Below are positions 52,337 through 63,671 of a stretch of 64,000 nt of DNA, one piece after another; positions within the stretch are counted from its first letter, which is position 1; the number at the start of each line of letters is the position of its first letter. This DNA is from Pseudoscleropodium purum. Its lineage: Eukaryota > Streptophyta > Bryopsida > Hypnales > Brachytheciaceae. Position numbers and translations under genes: made by a program. Under the pieces are notes generated by a model. The model was not told the origin of the DNA, ran no database searches, and saw nothing but the letters and a program-made list of their open reading frames with translations. The DNA lies in assembly GCA_963969395.1 (NCBI GenBank), contig OZ017797.1, positions 29,388,001 to 29,452,000 of the forward strand. Reading direction: 5' to 3'.

Positions 52337-55300
52337 CTAGTATATTGCATGTGCTAATAAATTGTCCTCAGGTGACAAATCAATGGCCCCAATTAGAGAC
52401 AGTACTTGTGAAGGTGTTGACACCACTTCTGGAGCTATAAGACCAGGAGTTTCTACAGTGGTACTTATGAATACATTAGGACTATCCAACACCTCCCTTT
52501 TAGCTCATGCTTCTTTCTGCAAAACTATTTTCCATCCTGGTTTCTATGGCACATCAGAGAAGAAGACTTGTGTTGCTTGGTTGGAAAAAATAAAGGGCTT
52601 CGACATGCGTGGTAGTTTGTGCTTGAAGTTGACCATCAAAAAGCCAGCATCATCGCGGACATACGTTGCATTGCCTCTATTATCTGTAGTCTTCATCCAT
52701 TGGCATCGGAAAAGAATGATTGGTGTATGCAGTGGCCCATAGTCAAGCTTCAATATGTCCTTTAGAACTCCGACGTAGTTCACGGACACATCCGTTGCAT
52801 CTGCAGTCGGTACTTCAAAAACCGAAGCTACTCTGGAATTATATGTTTGGAAACGATGTGTATCTCCATCATCTACTCTGAAATGGCTACCGAATGATTT
52901 CATCTTCGTATATCTTGCTGCCTTCTGTGATGGTTTTCTGATGAGCATCAATCGATCCTTGTCGTCAGGGTTTGTCACATCGAATGCCGAGTTCTGTACT
53001 ACATTCAGGAGCTAGTCCTCAAATGCTGGAATAGTCGCATCTTGCTGAACTCCGGCCTTCCAATTCCTATAGTTGAAGGTAGAAATGTGAACCTCCAATA
53101 CATAGAACTCAAAATAGAGACCACTTCCTACAAGATTTCAACTACAGCAAATGGAGTTCACGATTTAGGTGATCAGTGGTTTCTTCTGATCAATGATTCG
53201 GTTACAACTGCACTTAGTCATTTTATAGTAAGAGCCGTCATCCAATGACTAGCTGTGACTCAAAGTTGACTACACAACAATTCGCACTTCACTTTGTCAT
53301 TGCTACTAACATAGAGTATTTCAGCATTGTTCATCTTGGTATTGCACATTCTTTTCCATTGGAAGACATAGAAAATAAAATAAAAAAAATAGTACATTTG
53401 TGCCTAACGTACATATGCATAGAAAACAAATAAGGTATACGGTCTACTTACAAATAATTTTGCTGCAAACAAGACACATTGGCCAAAACGTACTGATGTG
53501 CCACATCTCGGAGTGCAGGAGTCATCATGTACGGTCTTCCTACGCCCTGTAGCACCTCCTCTGCATCGCCATACTCTTCGTTAGCATCCCAGACACGCCT
53601 CTCTGTGAACTGAAAGCTCTGTAGGTACTCCGTTACAAATCCAATGCATTCATCTTTGAGGTATCCCTTAGCCATACATGCTTCAGGGCGAGCCAAATTC
53701 CTCACATGATTTTTCAGTGTTTTCATGTACCGTTCTATTGGGTACATCCACCTTGCGCTGACTGGACCACATAAGTCCAGCTCTTGAACCAAATGATATG
53801 GGTGGTGTGTCATTATGTCAAAGAATGACGGTGGGAATTCCATCTCCAACAAAACCATGGTCTCCGCCACATCGGCTTCCAAGGAAGAGAATTCAGCGGG
53901 ATTGTATGCTTTAGTACAAATTCTTCTGAAAACCTTACTCATCCTCATGATAGCCATCCTGGGACTTGGTTCCATCAAACCTCTCAAAGCCAATGGTAAT
54001 ATTTGTTGCATTAAGACATGATAATCATGAGACTTCAGTCCACCAAAGTTTTTCTTACGTAAGTGCTTGCCCAAGTCGGAGGAATAGCTTGTTGGTGTCT
54101 TCAAAGACTCAATGCACGTTAAGAATACTTCAAGCTCTGCATCTCTCAATACATATGGTGCTACAGGTTTCACCATCTTCATTGGATTCCTCGGGTGCGC
54201 AGTTAGCCACAAATGCGGTCGTATATTCCACCTCTGTAAGTCCCGCCTTACTTTCACAGTGTCTTTCTTCCCAGTGATGGTTTTCAAAAAGTTCTTTGCC
54301 AAGTTCATTTCACAATGCATGACATCCAAAGTGTAGCGAATAAGCAATTTCTGCATGCACTCAGGAGACGGTATAAGAATTCAATCGTGAATTGTTGTCT
54401 GCGCTGGAGCAATGAATAACTATAATTTCACTGCATGACTATGGCACGTCTGAGAAATGACTAATTAGTAGGACAAACACAGTTGAAAGAGTCACTGCTA
54501 AGTCACTATTGTCCACCTCACAACTAAGTAACACCTATCCTATGGTCTCATTATTGTACTTGTAGTGTGCGACCACCACACTAGAACATCGGCACCTCAA
54601 TGAATAAGTTCTTTATATGCATAGTTTGTAGGCCAATACCATAGACAGACAATCTAAAGTGGTTTGACAATAGGCCACTAGATCAGTAAATTGCATTAAC
54701 TTGTTCGTGGAAATCAGAATTGAACTCTAGAAAGTCTTCAATACTTAATTTGACACATATTACTAGTGTCTGAAGACAACATTACCTTCCAGTAAGGCAA
54801 CCTGTACAGGATGCTCAATCGTTTGACACCATGCACTTTAGATGGGTCCCTTGATCCTGCTTCTCGATTTGGCGCTGCTTTCCATGCTTCATAGTCAGCT
54901 GCATGCTGTAGCTGTTCCTCGACCGTCACTTGTGGAGGCTTTAGTCGATTTTCCATACAACCATCAAATAAGTCTTTCATGTGAGCTGACTTGTAATTGT
55001 GTCTTTCTGGCAACCAACGCCTAGTCCCACCATATGTCTGCTTCCCCAGCTCCATAGAGTGCTGTGCACCCAAGTTTGAACCGCACCAAGGACAAGCAGC
55101 AAATCCTTGATGGGAAAATCCGCCAACCACCCCATAGCCGGGAAAATCATGAATCGTCTATAGGAGCATGGCCCGCAATGTGAATGCTCTTGCTGAGACT
55201 TCCTTTGCTATGTCATAAGCTGGAACACCTTCCCACAATTGCAATAACTCTTCTACTAGTGGCTCTAAGTACACATCAAAATTTTCACAGGTGACAGACT

Positions 55301-56549
55301 GCCTCCCCGGGATCAATAAAGACAACATGATGAAGAACTTCTTCGTGCTCAACCAAGGTGGCAAATTATAATTCAGTAGAAGCACCGGCCAAGTAGACCA
55401 GTTGGACCGATTCTACTTATACGGATTCACCCCATCTGCGGCTAGAGCGAAATAGATATTTCTAGGGTCGTTGCTAAAAGTGGGGTCAACATTTTCGTGA
55501 AAATGCCGCCATGCCCTTGAGTCACAGGGATGCCGGACCAAACCATCCCCGCCTTCCCGATCGCTCCTATTCTCGGAATGCCAGAGCATCAGTTTTGAAA
55601 TGTTGGGGCTCCTGAACATTCTTTGTAGTCTTGGTATGATGGGGAAGTGCCTCAGAACCTTCACAAGTAACATCTTCCTTTCCTCATCTCTATACCTAGG
55701 CCCATCACATTGAGGGCACCGCATTGCATCTGTGTGTAAGCCTCTGAAAAGGATGCAACCTGTTTGACAAGCATGTATGCTTGTGTAGGCAAGTCCCAAT
55801 GTCTGTGTCAAAGAACGTGTTGCATGGTAGTTCTTCGGCAAACAATTCCTGTCAGGCAATATGTGACCATGCAAGATATTGAACAACTCGTCTGCAAAGG
55901 TATTACTGACTCCATGCACTGTGCACAAGTTCATAAGCAAAATTGTGGCTGCTAGCTTTGTGCACTTGGCGCCACTTAAAAGATCTTGAATTGCCTCTTG
56001 TAAGTGGCGAGGATCAAACTGTCGGTCCTCCCAAGCGGCTTCTCCAATTTCACCGGCAGGCACCCCATCAGCAAGACCTTCGTCATTCTCTGGTGGGCCT
56101 TGCATTGACCCAATGCTGCACTCATCGTGCAGTGAATCGGCGGTCATGAAGGCTTGTGCCACTTCTTCAAGAACTCTGTCTTCAATATCATTTGTCCCAT
56201 CGTCATGAGTGAATGCATTCTCAAGGATCCCTCGCGTATCCACTTGGGCATCCACACCCACGCTACAGTTGTCATGGGAGCCCCAGAATTCGTCCTCCCA
56301 TTCATTGTCGGACAAGTCTCGAGTGCCAGGCCCTCTCCACACCCTGAACCGTGGATGCCGTCCATTTTGCATGAGGTGTTCCCGCACATTTTTTATGAGC
56401 AGCTTGCGTTGACCTTGGCAATCCATGCACGGGCAATGGATTCTGGAAGCATTGAGTTGACGAGCTCGCTGAAACTCGCGAATCCATAATCTCTCATCGC
56501 GGAGATGTTGCCTTTGTGGATTTGAAAGGGGCAAGCGCGCTAGTAGCAT
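52337..56549 (-). pseudogene. CACTA TNP2 transposase, interrupted by TAG codons
   Basis: The catalytic transposase of the element. Exons (minus) are 54786-56549 (588 codons), 53452-54350, and 53066 down to about 52544 or 52337. GTAATG/CAG and GTAAGT/TAG borders keep phase. An N-terminal zinc-like motif (Cys39-Pro-Cys41-x2-Cys44) follows the ATG at 56549. Then come WPVLLLNYNLPPWL, LSLLIPGRQSV, a TIHDFPGYG block with PWCG, YTLDVMHCEMN and CGPVSARWMYPIERYMKTL, all typical of the tnp2 family. The last exon resembles the DUF4216-type C-terminal domain (LKLDYG, IILFRCQW, FSNQATQVFF). In-frame TAG codons lie at 55413, 55158 and 53012; TAG at 52544 could be the true stop, otherwise TGA near 52504 and TAG 52337 follow. 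Confidence 0.88.
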
Positions 56550-57487
56550 TTTGATCGTACACTTTTGAACTTCAACAACTACACGAGGATGTCATTTTCA
56601 AATGTGAGTTCCAAAATTTTTCTGAGTACTAACCTTGACAACAGAATTATGGAATGCCAGAAAATTTCCAAGCAAACCACACTTAAATTTCTTCACATGC
56701 AATGAAAACAAACTACGATATGACTATTGTGAACTCATAGCCAACTTCATGAAAGTACAAAATGATTGAAGAGCCCGAAGGTCAACTGAGTGACAACTAC
56801 ATACAACTACAAAATGACTTCAACGAGTTAATATCTAGTCATTTACCAACGTCTCTCATTCTCAAACAAAGTAATGACTTCGCAGGGTTCACGTTGAGTC
56901 CTTACCTTGTCTACTTCATTGCACAATGACGTAGTCCATATAATTTCAAGGGGAAGTCCACACTTGAATACAATTTTCCTGACATGTACATAGCATCCCC
57001 TTCATTTCACATGGCTTCTCAACGCAACAAGAAACTGAAGGAGAATGTACATGGGCAACGTAGCATATGCACAAGGAACCACAGCATGGCATGTAAGGGA
57101 AAATAGAAGAACTTTTGAAAGCACAGTAATTCAAATTAAGACTGTCGGATCATCTTGTAGAGCATCGTGAAGTACAACATTTAGTGCTTGAGGTAAGTTC
57201 GGCATAATTCTGAAGACGTATGAGCAGTTTAGGGTTGAAAGCACTTAAGAAATTCAAGGTTCATTGAAAGGCAATTTCTACAATAAAAGGCTAACACTCC
57301 GTGCCCTCAAAGGCAATCCCACAAAATTATCACCGACGCAGAGCACGGACATTACTCTCATGATTGACGCCCACAAGAAAAGGACCAAATTCAGTGGACA
57401 TTTATTACCGTATCAAGAGGTGATTCTCTGCCGTCGTTCTATAGCGACACAGAGTACTAGCTACTATAGGCTTCTTCGTTATTCACT

Positions 57488-57745
57488 TTAGCGGAATTTC
57501 TTCAACGATGCTAGGAAGGTAGCAAAATCAAGATTCACGACAAAGCCGGCTCTTTTGCATTCTGCTATTTGATCGCAGCTGCGGCACGTGGTCATCACTT
57601 CTCTTCTTGTGATAGACGTCCAATCACTTAGGCACCTACAAGATAGTGACGGAGCAGGAAAAAGGTGTGCATACCCTTGTTTCTTAATAACGCGCTGCTT
57701 GTGAACGTCAATCCCTACAGTACTATTGTTGGGCACTACGGGCAT
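57488..57745 (-). CDS. Small cysteine-containing open frame inside the CACTA element
   Basis: An intact 85-codon frame from ATG 57745 to TAA 57488. It starts only 24 bp from the TNPA-like ATG (57770) on the other strand and lies about 940 bp upstream of the TNP2 start. The product has five cysteines, four of them as C-x-C and C-x2-C (SCRCLSDW, TTCRSCDQIAEC), which could bind metal. It could be a separate small protein, an upstream exon of TNP2, or chance. It is one of the few frames of the element without a TAG. Confidence 0.3.
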   Translation of the reverse strand: MPVVPNNSTVGIDVHKQRVIKKQGYAHLFPAPSLSCRCLSDWTSITRREVMTTCRSCDQIAECKRAGFVVNLDFATFLASLKKFR

Positions 57746-57769
57746 TTCACTAACCTAATTCAAAAGTAG

Positions 57770-60700
57770 ATGGAGGAAGAGAAGACGGCAACAAGAGATG
57801 AGGGAAAGTCTGCCTACAAATTAGAACGAGACAAGCGTGTGCAGCTCTTACAGCAAAAAATGAAGCCTATGGAAGTGGCCATCCAAAGAATGTAAGTCCT
57901 CAGCCTTCTGTTCTTCATGCACTAGAGTACTTGTGCAATTTCTGTCCGCTTTTCTTGTTTAGGGCTCAACTGCTATATTAATTGGTCTCGGAAGCCGAGT
58001 CCAGTCATTGTATAGTAGACTTCCAGTTGCAGCGTACTACTCATGTATGACTGCGTTTGTTATTCTAGTAGCGCTCAAGTCATTGTACAGTCATACATTA
58101 GTTTAGTGCGCATAAATTAGTTGAATAAGTTGAGGAGTACTAGAAAACCGCCACGTTGCACACGTGTGGCGGCTGTATGGCGGCGTACGGAGGCTGCAAA
58201 GGCTAGCGAAACCCTAAACCCATTCTAAGGCACAAACTTTGGAGTAGAGAGTTTGTCGACATTCAAGGTAGCATGCGCTCTTGTATTTTGTTTGACCTAC
58301 CTCGCAGCGACGTATTGGACTGTAGTAAGCTGTGAATTCATGTGTGTAGGACAAAGGATTTGAATCCCCAGAAAGAAGTATTGCTTGAGGCAGCCGATGC
58401 GGGAAGGGGTCACATTGCAAGAGAGAACTTTGGATTGCCCAGACGAAGTCATCCGACGTTGCCGGTGAGGGGAAACGCACGACGCAGGAGCAAGCGCGTG
58501 CAGAGGAGGGGCAAAATGAGTGCAGATGCGGCTTCCTCTTCCGACGAAACCAAAACAGACAACGAAGGTATTGCCGCAGGTATGATGACTCTAGCAATTG
58601 TGTGTGCACATGTTTAGAGCAAGGCGACCTCGGAGGTCCCGCCTACAGGTAATTTGTCCTTCTCGCGGTGTGGGCCTCGTCGTATGCTGAGTAGGGTTTG
58701 TAAACGTCATCGTAGTGGAGAATGGTACGTATAGAAGTTGCATTCTGTGACGGCTATAGTGTGATTTGTTTTGTTAGAAAAGATGGCAATTTCTACTTCA
58801 CTGAATATACGCTGTAGTTCAAGTAAAACTCTTGGATAGAGAAGCAGATTTGACTCACAATTGTACTTCTTCTTTACTTGCAAGATGGAAGAGCAATGCC
58901 ACACAGGGAAGGACTTGAGCGGTTTAGGGTTGCTGATGAAAATATTATTGGAGGTGGATGCAGGTAAAGCTAGTACGATGCAAGTGTTTGACTCAGAGGA
59001 CGATGACTTGGACGTTGAGGAGAACCTCATCGACAAAAGGCAGAAGCGCAAGAGAGTCGACGTGCAAATGCGGTCCTCTATACAAATTCACCAACCGTGG
59101 TTTCCAATTGCACAACACGCTTCAGAAGTACCAACGCAAGCAAGGCTTCCATATGCTGGGAATTGGCAATGGGTGCCTAACGGCCAATGGATGCAGCCAC
59201 CGCAAATGCAGCCACTGCAGTGGGGTGCTGGGCCACAACCTTCCTCAACTCCCTATTCAGACAGGTGGGTGGGAAATTCTCTAGGACAAGACTTTAGCAA
59301 TGCAGGCGAAATGTCTGCAGATAGCGTGGGGAGGGCATCGCGACGTTTGAAACGCAGCATCTATGACGTGGGAAGGAGGGAGCGGAGCAGGGTTGGCAAA
59401 AAACCCCACAACATCACAGTCACTAATGACGGAGAAATTGATGTTGGTTGTGTGGGGAAAAATGCTTGGGACAGCTCAGTGAGGACATATGTGCCACGTA
59501 TTCTTGACATGAGTATCATAGATTGGGAAAAACAAAAGCATGAGAGCGTGCAGAAGTTGAGGAATATCCTGGACAATGACTTCAAGTACTTAGGCAACAA
59601 GTTGAGCATGCTCGGCTTCAGGAATGCCATCAAGAGGTACTTGAAGACAGAGCGCTCTAGGTTGAAGGCTCATTTCCTAAGCAACGCAGAAGATGAATGC
59701 CCATCTCACGTGAATCCAGATCAGTGGAGTAGGCTGTAGGATTATTGGAGTACAGAGACGCAACAGAAGAAAGCGGCGACAATGGCCTATGCAAGGAGGC
59801 AAGTGAAGAATTTCTCCGCTGTGGGCCGAAAAGGGAAAGCCGGAAAGGAGGCAGAGTTGGTGAGATTAGGGTTCTCCATTTTCTACATTCGGAAGATAGT
59901 ATTACCTTTGTTCTTGCTTGTTCTGTGCTTTCACTTGTAAAGAATATGTGCAAATGAATATGCCGCGTTTGAATGCTATTACCATGTTGGATGCAGAAGG
60001 AGGGAAGGCCTACCAGCTCAGGACTAATGGACATTGCAGATGGAATGCAGTTATTTGCAGGCCATGTTGGACGCGGATCGGTGAGGCCCTTTGAACTTCT
60101 CTCACATTTTATGTTTTCATGTTGCTAAACAATGAGTGGCGTCATCTCTACAGTGGTTGTAGCGCAGTCATGACCCAGTCGCATTTTCTGTTGTACGTAG
60201 GTGGACAAGTCAAAACGTAGTCATTCAGTAGTAGGCAAGTCATTGATCAGTGACCCCATTGGTAGAAACTTGATAATTGACTAACTCTGGAGTTTCCCTT
60301 GTTTGAATGGCGGTTGAGAATTTTAGGGTCTCACTACAGGAGATTCAGTAAGAATATGTGCTATAGAGAAGTCTCAGACAGACTTGAAGGGTGAGTTCTC
60401 GAAAGTTCTTGTGAGTACAGCAGCTACGAACAACGCAGTAGAAGAGCTGAAGTCAATGTTCAGCACTTTCATGGGGAAAATGAAGGACACTTCCCATGGA
60501 AGCCCCTCAGCATCTAAGTCTCATGTGGAGATTCAGACGTCCATTTTGCTTCAAGAGGGAGACAGAGCCGACTTAATGACCAATCCTTGTCGAAAAAAAG
60601 TGCCCAGGTCTGAGTCACTTCCTCCTCCCGGCCCGTCGCAAACGATTAGTGCGACTGAAGAACCGCTGCACTTAGAAGTGCAGTCACCCTCTAGAGAAGA

Positions 60701-62741
60701 AGGCAAGAAACAGGCACCCTACGCCGGAGAGAAAGAGAGATCATCGCCAACCCCAATATGTCAAACTATGAGTCCAAAGCCGAAAACAACATTGAATCCG
60801 CGTATGAAGACTAGCATTCTGATGTGCAATGTGGACGAGACTATTTCGAAATGCATACAGGGAATTCCGAAGGTTGTACAAGGCAATGATTTCTTGGCCG
60901 ACGCGAGCGACATCCCTGTGGACGGAATTGGCCAATGTCCTCCATCGGAAGTGTAGGATCGGGAGTTTGTGAATGTGGACACCAGCAAAGTAGACTCCGA
61001 CACGAATATTACTGGCGGTGATGCAAGTAATATCGTGGATCTTGAAGAGGATGGAGAGAACAAAGTGGAGGACCCCAGAGAACTTGTGGAACCAATTGCT
61101 GCTCCAACCAAGTCTTCCCCTCCTAAGTAGAAGAAGGCAACAAAAGTAGTGGATGTGGTCCAAGCTGGGAAAAACATGGTGGACAACTCAGAGAAGGCAG
61201 TGGAAACAAGTGGTGCTTCAACGAAATCTTCTCCAAAGAAGCAGAAGAAGCTCACGAAAGCATCCACTGAGGTAAATGCAGAGGCAGCACTCCCTGATTC
61301 TGGGTCAGATTAGGTGAGAGCTGCTTCGAATTTACGCATTGTACCCATCAAAAATGCAAAAGCTAAATTGCTAATTTTCAACATTCATGGGACCTTGCTG
61401 GATTGTAGTTTGGCTGAGGAGAAGAGTCCAAACTCTAGAATTAGGCCCACGTTGAGAACGAAGAGCAGGAGGGTATTTTTAAGACCATGGTTGCAACCCT
61501 TTTTGGCACGGTGCTTCTTTAATTTCACAGTGGGATTTTGGGGCAGTAAGAGTCAGTCTTACATGGAAGACATTGTGCCCACAATGATAGAAAGGCAAGG
61601 ACATTGTGACTTCAGTCCTCTCTTTATGTGGGGTGGGAAGAAATGTGAGGCTATATAGTTTGAGGACGGCAAACCAATAGCTTGGGGGAAGCCTTTGTCA
61701 AAAGTTTACAGTGAATGGCCTCAATTTAGCCCCTCAAACACTGTGGTCGTTGACAACAATGCATCAAGAGTGTCATGCAATCCGCAAGCCAATGTCGTCA
61801 TCACCAGTGCGTTCTATGTTGCTGATTTGGCAAAACTAGCTGATGACAACAATTACTTGAAGTCCACATTGTGGCCACTTTTGAAAGCTCTGTATGTCGC
61901 TACAGATGTGAAGGAGTTCCATGCACAGAATGCTTCACATGTGCAGAACAATGCAGTTCAAGGGCATGATTTGACACAGAATTCAGATCTCAGTGACAAT
62001 GCGCTTACAGAGGAAGGTGAGGGGACTTGTAGACCACAAGGTTCAAGCTCATTCGTGTCCCCTCACCTTTTAATTGTTTTCAATTCTAACAAAAAATTTG
62101 TGTGTGTTTGTTGAAGGCACGGAAAAGAGAGACAAGGGCAAAGACGACAGCGGCAAAGGACAAGAACCGTGACTCTTCCAAAAAAAAGGTGAGATGTTGA
62201 AGCCTGAATGTGTTGGAGTACACAAATTTCATTTGGGGAATTAGAAGGCTGAGGTCAATGTTGTTTCAATTGTATGACTCAGGAATGACTGCCTAGTCAT
62301 TTGGTAGTTGCATTATCCTCATCCAGTCCTCATATGTGACTCAACTAGGGAAGTTGTTAGTCAATTTTCAGTTATTTATTGTATAAGTGACTACATTGGC
62401 AATGAGAAGTATGTTTTGAAGGTCCCATGGGCAGGAGTACTTCCTGTATCTAACAAAACAAATCTATCTTTCAGCTCAACTTGTATGACAATGTGTACCT
62501 CGTCAATCCACGATCCACTCAGCAGAAGGTGGCTTTGGGAAGAATCAGCGGTATAGGAGGGATAGATAAGTTCCATGTCATGCTCATTCCGGATGGTTGG
62601 TTTAGAGTGGACGTGCGGGAGGTTTTGCAACTGAAGGTGTCGTTGATGTTTCCCAAGCCGAAGGCTGACCAAGAAGTAATGCACGACGTTCAAGGTGGAA
62701 ACGTCATTTGGGATTCCAAGTACATAAAGTTGAACCCATGA
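57770..62741 (+). pseudogene. CACTA TNPA-like protein with an FCP1/SCP-like phosphatase domain, interrupted by TAG codons
   Basis: Likely exons are 57770-57891, 58350-58567, 58964-59859, 59997-60080, a long exon from about 60360 to 62020, a short basic one near 62120-62189, and 62475-62741. The start (YKLERDKRVQLLQQKM) and exon 3 (DWEKQKHESVQKLRNILDND, ARRQVKN) match the plant Ptta/En-Spm transposase type. The last exon (LYDNVYLVNPRS, VALGRISGIGG, GWFRVDVREVL, VIWDSKYI) resembles the C-terminal DUF8039-type domain. Between them, at about 61350-61900, is a HAD domain (LLIFNIHGTLLD, VFLRPWLQPFLARCFFNFTV, NTVVVDNNASRVSCNPQANV). TAG codons lie at 59737, 60954, 61128, 61311 and 61656. Splice choices after 60080 are uncertain. 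Confidence 0.75.
61341..62010 (+). other. FCP1/SCP-like (NIF) HAD phosphatase domain within the TNPA-like frame
   Basis: Motif order follows the NLI-interacting-factor phosphatase family. A beta strand with KAKLLIFNIHGTLLD stands where DxDx(T/G) is expected, then RPWLQPFLARCFFNF with GFWGSK, then GKPLSKVYSEW, then TVVVDNNAS and a tail (DDNNYLKSTLWPLLKAL) as in plant members. The nucleophile Asp is Asn and the second Asp is His, so this copy should not hydrolyse phosphate. One TAG (61656) interrupts it. The domain is probably a captured host gene piece. Confidence 0.7.
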
Positions 62742-63655
62742 GATTACTTCGCTGCTGGTGTAAGTGTAGTGTAACATTTGCATGCAAGACTGATAGCCCT
62801 CTATAGTACAGAATTGTCGTACTTCTAAAGGAAGAGGGCACGTATTTTGATTTTAGAGTGGTCAATGTCTTGAATTCTCACAAAACCTTGTGTGTAATAA
62901 TTCAGAGAAATGCAATCATGGATGTAGACATTGACAAAATGCTTTAGTTGTCTTCCATTTTGTAATGGTATGTGCATCCATTGCTTGTACAACTATTTTT
63001 CTTCTCAATAATTCTCATGTTGGTTGGCTTACTTGGCTATCAATTTTCTATCATTTTCATGAAAGCAAATGCTGAGCTATACAACCACATCGTACTAAAA
63101 CAGCTTCTAAGCTTCATTACGTTGTCAACCCTAGTATTGAAATATAACTGAGATGAAACTCAGGTGCAACTGTAGTAGCACTTAAGCATAGGAGACTGAC
63201 TACTGTTTAACTACCACTTCACTAAGCTGCAGTTGCAATTGCAACAATACACAATGACATGACTGTAGTTCAACTGAATCCCTCCTAGGGAATAACTACA
63301 CCAGAACTTGGTGTCCATCTGAACGTCTGAACATTGGATTGAACCGCCTACCAGCAATTGCCATGTAGACTAAGTGGGGCCCACCATCAGAACTCGACTA
63401 CAGTGGGACTAAAAAATGACTACACTATGACTAACGAACCCAAGTGCCACGTCATGCAGACCTGAACACGTCAGAGGCCACGTAGGAATAATTCATCCAA
63501 AACTTTCCTTGTACGATGATGGATGGTGATATTAAGAATGCAGTCATGTCCTAAAGGACTCGTCCACAATGACTACGGAGCCCCATTTTTACAAGCAGTC
63601 ATATATGTCCGAAATGACTGAAAACATAGTCATTTACGTAGTCATAGAATGCCTA

Positions 63656-63668
63656 TATTCTTGTAGTG
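63656..63668 (-). repeat. CACTA right terminal inverted repeat
   Basis: Reads TATTCTTGTAGTG on the plus strand. ACT at 63669-63671 is the right target duplication. Confidence 0.93.
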
Positions 63669-63671
63669 ACT

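Larger units (their letters stand above)
51763..63668. mobile_element. CACTA (En/Spm-type) transposon, 11.9 kb, with TIRs and 3-bp target duplication
   Basis: The left end is CACTACAAGAAAA (51763-51775) and the right end is the reverse complement of CACTACAAGAATA (63656-63668). ACT flanks both sides (51760-51762 and 63669-63671), the 3-bp duplication expected of CACTA elements. Subterminal regions are full of ATGACTAC/GTAGTCAT-like motifs. The 18-mer ATGACTACACTATGACTA occurs near both ends (about 51817 and 63416) in the same orientation. Inside are a TNP2 transposase on the minus strand and a TNPA-like gene on the plus strand. Both are broken, mainly by TAG codons. Confidence 0.95.
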
